DNA of 20,121 nucleotides from assembly GCA_963803155.1 (NCBI GenBank), contig CAWDMN010000047.1, forward strand, positions 1-20,121. Direction: 5' to 3'. The position numbers and the translations under genes are program-made. Below the pieces are notes generated by a model. The model was given only the letters and a program-made list of their open reading frames with translations, was not told the origin of the DNA and made no database searches. This DNA comes from CAWDMN01 sp963803155. GTDB lineage: Bacteria > Acidobacteriota > Terriglobia > Versatilivoradales > Versatilivoraceae. Each line of letters begins with the position of its first letter. Within the stretch, counting starts at the first letter, position 1. Positions 16,387 through 20,121 of this stretch are shown in pieces.

Positions 16387-17784
16387 GGGAAAGTCCTAAA
16401 CTTAGTTGAAAAAGGAGCATGACCTCACTTAAAACAGAGGTGTTTTACCGGCAAGTAAGACACTGAGATTAAGGAGATCATGCATGGGACAGAGAGTAAT
16501 TGGAGCCGGAAAAAGAAGCAAGGGCAAAGAGAGAAGAAAAAAGAGACAACAAATCCAAGAAGAAGTTAGGACTTTGGACAGTCGGTTTGAACTGATCCAG
16601 ATGTTGATCCCTCTAGGCTTGAAAGCAGTGGAAGAAGAATTACAGAAAGAGGTGGAACAGCTGGTTGGCCGCGGAGCCAGCCGGAGTCCGGAGAATCGAC
16701 GCTGGGGAAGAAATCCAGGATCAGTCTACCTGGGAGATCAGAAAGTCAGAGTCGAAGTGCCGCGAGTACGAAATGTAGCGGTGCGCCAAGAAGTGCCTCT
16801 GGAGAGTTATCAAGCTTTTCGAAAGACGAAGGTGTTGGACCATCAGGTCCTGAATCGACTGATCTGTGGGATCAGCCAGAGGCAATATGAACAGGCGGCT
16901 CTCTGTGTGCCCGAGACGTTTGGGATCAAAAAGAGCAGTGTGTCGCGACACTTCATTCGAACCACGGCTCGGAAGTTGGAAACTTTTTTGAATCGGGATT
17001 TGAGCCAGCACGATCTTGTGGCGATCTTTATCGATGGGAAGCGGTTAGCAGAAACCGATATGATCGTGGCTTTGGGGATTACGCTCGAGGGTAAAAAGAT
17101 CCTATTGGGATTTGTAGAAGCCAGCACAGAAAATCAACGAGTGGCTCAGGATTTTATCCAGCGACTGCTGGATCGAGGGTTAAGAACCGAACAGGAGATT
17201 CTCTTCATTATCGACGGAGCCAAAGGGCTGTATAAAGGGATCAAGGCGAGCCTGGCGGAGAAAGCCTTGATTCAAAGATGCCAATGGCACAAGCGGGAAA
17301 ATGTAGTCAGTTATTTGAGCCGGGAACAAGCAAAACGATTCCGGCAGAAAATGCAGACGGCTTATCAGCAACCCAGTTATGAAAAGGCGAAAGAAGCCCT
17401 GGAGCGAATTGCTAAAGAGCTGCGATTGATCAATGGTTCTGCGGTGGAGAGCCTGAAAGAAGGGTTAGAAGAGACTCTGACTCTGCATCGTTTGGGATTG
17501 TTTGAAGAATTAGGCACCAGTTTTAAAACCACCAATTGCATTGAGAATGTGAATCGGCAATTGGAGCGGTTGACGCATCGAGTCAGTTACTGGAAGAACA
17601 GCGATCAGCGCCAGCGTTGGATAGCCACGTCGCTCCTGCAAATTGAGCCCGGGCTAAGAAAGGTGAAAGGCTTTCGTCATCTAAAAGCCCTTCGCAAAGC
17701 CATGAAAAAGGAAAGTCATCCAAAATCGGATCAAGCAGCCGCTTGAGGCTTATGCTCATTTTCAACTAAAAAAGGGCTTGACCC
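16387..17784 (+). mobile_element. IS256-family insertion sequence, copy 1, complete, 1398 bp
   Basis: Flanked by an exact 8-bp duplication GGTTCAAG (16379-16386 and 17785-17792). The imperfect inverted ends begin GGG; the left (16387-16420) and right (17752-17784) ends share TTAGTTGAAAA and GAGCAT blocks when one is reverse-complemented. It carries one intact transposase gene and lies in the same orientation as the disrupted gene and as copy 2. Confidence 0.92.
16484..17746 (+). CDS. IS256-family (mutator-type) DDE transposase, copy 1
   Basis: A 420-residue transposase of normal family length. The basic N-terminus (GKRSKGKERRKKRQQ) is followed by a DNA-binding region and a catalytic core with D184 (IFIDGKRL), D244 (FIIDGAKGLYKG) and E354 (NCIENVNRQLER). 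The family's conserved C..H pair is in CQWHKREN (266-269). The start at 16484 has AAGGAG upstream with proper spacing. It is intact and presumably functional. About 33 substitutions separate it from copy 2, with several in the last ten residues, so the two are related but not recent duplicates of each other. Confidence 0.95.
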   Translation: MGQRVIGAGKRSKGKERRKKRQQIQEEVRTLDSRFELIQMLIPLGLKAVEEELQKEVEQLVGRGASRSPENRRWGRNPGSVYLGDQKVRVEVPRVRNVAVRQEVPLESYQAFRKTKVLDHQVLNRLICGISQRQYEQAALCVPETFGIKKSSVSRHFIRTTARKLETFLNRDLSQHDLVAIFIDGKRLAETDMIVALGITLEGKKILLGFVEASTENQRVAQDFIQRLLDRGLRTEQEILFIIDGAKGLYKGIKASLAEKALIQRCQWHKRENVVSYLSREQAKRFRQKMQTAYQQPSYEKAKEALERIAKELRLINGSAVESLKEGLEETLTLHRLGLFEELGTSFKTTNCIENVNRQLERLTHRVSYWKNSDQRQRWIATSLLQIEPGLRKVKGFRHLKALRKAMKKESHPKSDQAAA

Positions 17785-18011
17785 GGTTCAAGTCTTTCCC
17801 TTGGTTACGCCCTTATAATTGAAAAACGTAAGTTGAGTCTGGGACATTCGAGAGATCTGCATCATGCAGTTTTGGCCTCGGCGGCAGATGCATTTGTGAC
17901 TCAGGACCAAGAGCTTGAGAGGGTAATTGCGCGAGTTAAAGTCCCTAACTTTGAGGTAATGAATTTACAATCATTGTTGCACAGAATTAATTCAAGCTCG
18001 AAACTGACATT

Positions 18012-18073
18012 GCCTAACGAGCCGCCTGCAGCCGACGTCAAAAAGCGGCGCGGCTGAGGCGGCGTCATTCGGC
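18012..18073 (+). other. attC-like recombination site (integron cassette end)
   Basis: A 62-bp imperfect palindrome with attC layout. R'' is GCCTAAC (18012-18018), L'' is GCCGCCTGCAGCCG (18021-18034), then a variable loop. L' is CGGCTGAGGCGGC (18051-18063), and a degenerate R' is ATTCGGC (18067-18073). L'' and L' pair fully except for one extra G in L'', the kind of extrahelical base that sets attC polarity. An unpaired spacer separates the R and L arms. The PIN-like stop codon lies inside L', typical of cassettes. R' departs from GTTRRRY, so function is uncertain. There is no T-run, so an ordinary terminator is less likely. Confidence 0.55.
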
Positions 18074-18117
18074 GCTTCCCTTTGACCGCATTGTTGATAT
18101 CTCAGCAAGGAGAAACC

Positions 18118-18645
18118 ATGAAGAAGATGCTTCTCGCTCTAGCTTTATTACTCTGCACAGCTCATCTAGCCATTGCTCAAGAACCATCCATCAGGGTCGG
18201 AGGTTTAGAGATGCGTATTGGAACGCCTCAAACAACAGTAGTGGACTATTTGTTAAAATACTATGATTTGAAACAGTCCGGTGGCCCTAACGCTTACTTA
18301 ATTTTTGAGCGCAAACTTAACCAGAATGACGAGTATAAAATGGTCGGACAAGTGACTTTTACAAAGGGAAAACTAACATACGCAGTTAAGGATTGGTATA
18401 GTGCGGACATGGGAACTGGCTACAAGCTTGTTGATGCACTTCACGCCGTTTTGACCCAGATGGAGAAAAACGGCGAAACCGTTGCGAAAATTGAAACCAG
18501 TGTCATACGGGAACCAGACGTGACGGTGCAGAACATCATACTGGGCTTTGGAAAGAAATGGGTCACCATTTCGATGAGTGACTATAAAGGATCAAAGAAT
18601 GTACAAGTCACTGAAACTATTCGCTTCGCTCCCTTTCCAAAATAG
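18118..18645 (+). CDS. Small exported protein of unknown function
   Basis: A 175-residue protein I do not recognise. The start at 18118 is chosen over 18082 because AAGGAG precedes it by six bases and because it begins a classic signal peptide (KKMLLALALLLCTAHLAIAQ, cleavage near residue 20). The mature part is about 155 residues, mixed alpha/beta by eye, with charged and aromatic residues and no membrane segment or cysteine pair. A segment IRVGGLEMRIGTPQTTVVDYL near the N-terminus loosely resembles the start of small exported BamE-like or BLIP-like folds; this is a weak impression only. It begins 45 bp after the attC-like site and is followed by a half-attC-like sequence, so it is probably the cargo of the next cassette. 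Its AT-richer composition matches the PIN-like gene. Confidence 0.75.
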   Translation: MKKMLLALALLLCTAHLAIAQEPSIRVGGLEMRIGTPQTTVVDYLLKYYDLKQSGGPNAYLIFERKLNQNDEYKMVGQVTFTKGKLTYAVKDWYSADMGTGYKLVDALHAVLTQMEKNGETVAKIETSVIREPDVTVQNIILGFGKKWVTISMSDYKGSKNVQVTETIRFAPFPK

Positions 18646-18737
18646 TTGGATCGCTTTCCGTCCGCGGCTCAGTTCAACACGTCATTGGACCGGAGCGCGG
18701 GTCGCGCACTCTTTAACTTGAAAATGGTGCCGTACTT
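18646..18737. other. Short gap with a possible attC right half (18663-18690)
   Basis: CGCGGCT-C-AG at 18663-18672, then GTCATTGGAC (18681-18690), parallels the right arm of the site at 18012-18073 (CGCGGCT-G-AG, then GTCATTCGGC). TTGGAC fits the TTRRRY part of a core site. A complementary left half is not present, so the site would be truncated or degenerate. The IS256 copy 2 begins right after this gap. Confidence 0.3.
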
Positions 18738-20121
18738 GGAAAAGTCCTAAACTTAGTTGAAAAAGGAGCATGACCTCGCTTAAAACAGAGGTGAATTACC
18801 CGGCAAGGTAGACACCAAGATTAAGGAGATCATGCATGGGACAGAGAGTAATTCGGACCGGAAAAAGAAGCAAGGGCAAAGAGGGCAGAAAAAAGAGACA
18901 ACAAATTCAAGAAGAAGTTAGGATTTTGGACAGTCGGTTTGAACTGATCCAGATGTTGATCCCCCTAGGCTTGAAAGCTGTGGAAGAAGAATTGCAGCAA
19001 GAAGTGGAACAGCTGGTAGGCCGGGGAGCCAGCCGGGATCCAGAGAATCGGCGCTGGGGAAGAAACCCAGGGTCGGTTTATTTGGGAGATCAGAAAGTTC
19101 GGCTCGAAGTGCCTCGGGTAAGAAATGTCGTGGTTCGACAAGAAGTACCGTTGGAGAGTTATCAAGCCTTTCGAAAGACGAAGGTATTAGATCATCAGGT
19201 TTTGAACCGGGTGATCCGGGGGATTAGTCAGCGGCAATATGAGCAGGCGGCCCTCTGTGTGCCTGAAACGTTTGGGATCAAAAAGAGCAGTGTGTCCCGA
19301 CATTTCATCCGAACGACGGCCCGAAAGCTGGAAACGTTTTTGACTCGGGATTTGAGCCAGCACGACATTGTGGCGATTTTCATCGACGGGAAGCGGCTGG
19401 CAGAAACTGACATGATCGTGGCATTGGGGATTACGATCGAAGGGCAAAAGATTCTGCTGGGTTTTGTGGAAGCCAGCACGGAAAACCAACGAGTGAGCCA
19501 AGACTTTATTCAGCAACTGCTGGACCGAGGATTAAAGACCGAACAGGAGATTCTCTTCATCATCGATGGAGCCAAAGGGCTGTATAAAGGGATCAAGGCG
19601 AAGCTGGCAGAGAAAGCCTTGATTCAACGCTGCCAATGGCACAAACGGGAAAATGTGGTCAGCTATTTAAGCAAGGAACAAGCCCGACGGATCCGGCAAA
19701 AATTGCAAACAGCCTATCAGCAGCCCAGCTATGAAAAGGCGAAAGAAGCCTTGGATCGAATCGCCAAAGAGCTGCGATTGATCAATGGTTCCGCCGTGGA
19801 GAGCCTGAAAGAAGGATTAGAAGAAACTTTGACTCTGCATCGGTTGGGATTATTTGAAGAATTAGGGGCCAGTTTTAAAACCACCAATTGCATTGAGAAT
19901 GTGAACCGGCAATTGGAGCGGTTGACGCATCGAGTCAGTTACTGGAAGAACAGCGATCAGCGTCAGCGTTGGATAGCCACATCGCTGCTGGAAATTGAGC
20001 CTGGGCTAAGAAAGGTGAAAGGCTTTCGTCATTTAAAAGCCCTTCGAAGATCCATGAAAAAGGAAAACCTAACGAAATTGGTTCAGCCTGCAGCTTGAGG
20101 GTTATGCTCATTTTCAACTAA
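18738..20121 (+). mobile_element. IS256-family insertion sequence, copy 2, right end cut by window
   Basis: The left end GGAAAAGTCC (18738-18747) matches the start of copy 1 with one difference. Homology continues through the non-coding leader, the transposase and the ATGCTC-TTTTCAACTAA right-end block. By comparison with copy 1 about 15 bases of the right end lie outside the window, so the target duplication (left side would be CCGTACTT) cannot be checked. Copies 1 and 2 are in direct orientation. Confidence 0.9.
18836..20098 (+). CDS. IS256-family (mutator-type) DDE transposase, copy 2
   Basis: A 420-residue transposase, complete, the same length as copy 1 and roughly 92 percent identical by eye. 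The same catalytic residues are preserved: D184 (IFIDGKRL), D244 (FIIDGAKG) and E354 (NCIENVNR), plus CQWHKREN. Differences are spread along the protein with a cluster at the C-terminus (NLTKLVQPAA here against SHPKSDQAAA). The same AAGGAG ribosome site precedes the ATG. The silent-site divergence between the copies indicates separate arrivals or an old duplication. Confidence 0.95.
   Translation: MGQRVIRTGKRSKGKEGRKKRQQIQEEVRILDSRFELIQMLIPLGLKAVEEELQQEVEQLVGRGASRDPENRRWGRNPGSVYLGDQKVRLEVPRVRNVVVRQEVPLESYQAFRKTKVLDHQVLNRVIRGISQRQYEQAALCVPETFGIKKSSVSRHFIRTTARKLETFLTRDLSQHDIVAIFIDGKRLAETDMIVALGITIEGQKILLGFVEASTENQRVSQDFIQQLLDRGLKTEQEILFIIDGAKGLYKGIKAKLAEKALIQRCQWHKRENVVSYLSKEQARRIRQKLQTAYQQPSYEKAKEALDRIAKELRLINGSAVESLKEGLEETLTLHRLGLFEELGASFKTTNCIENVNRQLERLTHRVSYWKNSDQRQRWIATSLLEIEPGLRKVKGFRHLKALRRSMKKENLTKLVQPAA

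Larger units (their letters stand above)
14553..18057 (+). pseudogene. PIN-like domain protein gene split by two insertion sequences
   Basis: Three in-frame segments (14553-14972, 16175-16386, 17793-18057) join into 897 nt encoding 298 residues once both insertion sequences and one copy of each target duplication are removed. No other stop or frameshift is present. The N-terminus LYFDRNVFYHI places an Asp at residue 8, like the first acidic residue of PIN nucleases. LISLTLIEEHL follows at 41-51. The C-terminal part has RDLHHAVLASAADAFVTQD, with D232, D243 and D249, matching the PIN pattern of an acidic residue, small helix and (V/I)T.D. A metal-dependent ribonuclease role is inferred. No antitoxin gene adjoins it. 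GC content is lower than in the genes to the left. As it stands the gene should yield only a 141-residue truncated product, with a stop inside the IS630 end. Confidence 0.82.

Noticed and set aside
17833..18057. Stand-alone 74-residue gene
   Set aside because: Its frame continues upstream to the IS256 junction and joins the PIN-like gene exactly once the element is removed, so it is the gene's 3' end.
18012..18073. Rho-independent terminator after the PIN-like gene
   Set aside because: The stem is GC-rich but no T-run follows. The bulged base, paired outer boxes and complementarity to GTTAGGC at 14508 fit attC better.
1..20121. CRISPR arrays, tRNA or rRNA genes
   Set aside because: No regularly spaced direct repeats, no cloverleaf with T-arm consensus and no rRNA signatures were seen on either strand; the repeats present are dispersed and palindromic.

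Overview
The window looks like chromosomal DNA of a Gram-negative, plant-polymer-degrading bacterium. It has an outer-membrane efflux system, a large exported family-9 cellulase, moderately GC-rich core genes and intergenic space crowded with short palindromic repeats. Acidobacteriota or Verrucomicrobiota would fit, but the sequence alone does not settle the phylum.

Layout. (1) 1-389: intergenic repeats. (2) 390-3332 (-): exported GH9 glycoside hydrolase. (3) 3333-4562: a 1.2 kb non-coding stretch with repeats, including a MITE-like element. (4) 4563-11328 (+): a tripartite efflux operon in the order RND pump, membrane-fusion adaptor, TolC-like outer-membrane factor. The pump frame is broken by one missing base in a C-run near 4937-4942. 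(5) 11528-13742 (-): an MntH/NRAMP metal transporter translationally coupled to a tandem-domain universal stress protein, with a good sigma-70-like promoter upstream. (6) 13743-14507: intergenic, with MITE-like repeats. (7) 14508-20121: an accessory region unlike the rest.

The accessory region is the most interesting part. A lower-GC gene for a 298-residue PIN-like protein starts at 14553 and ends at 18057. It is split by two unrelated insertion sequences: a 1200-bp IS630-family element at a duplicated TA, and a 1398-bp IS256-family element with an 8-bp duplication GGTTCAAG. Removing both elements and one copy of each duplication restores one uninterrupted reading frame. The gene is bounded like an integron gene cassette. 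A perfect core site GTTAGGC lies 38 bp before its start. An attC-like imperfect palindrome (18012-18073) overlaps its stop codon and begins with GCCTAAC, the exact reverse complement of that core site. The next unit encodes a small exported protein, is followed by what looks like the right half of another attC, and is then interrupted by a second, divergent IS256 copy running off the window. No integron integrase gene is visible. I read this as a fragment of a cassette array, or cassettes at an ectopic site, that insertion sequences have since invaded.

How the genes work together: the efflux genes form one envelope-spanning pump; mntH and the stress protein form a two-gene operon; GH9 stands alone; the right-hand region is mobile-DNA driven.
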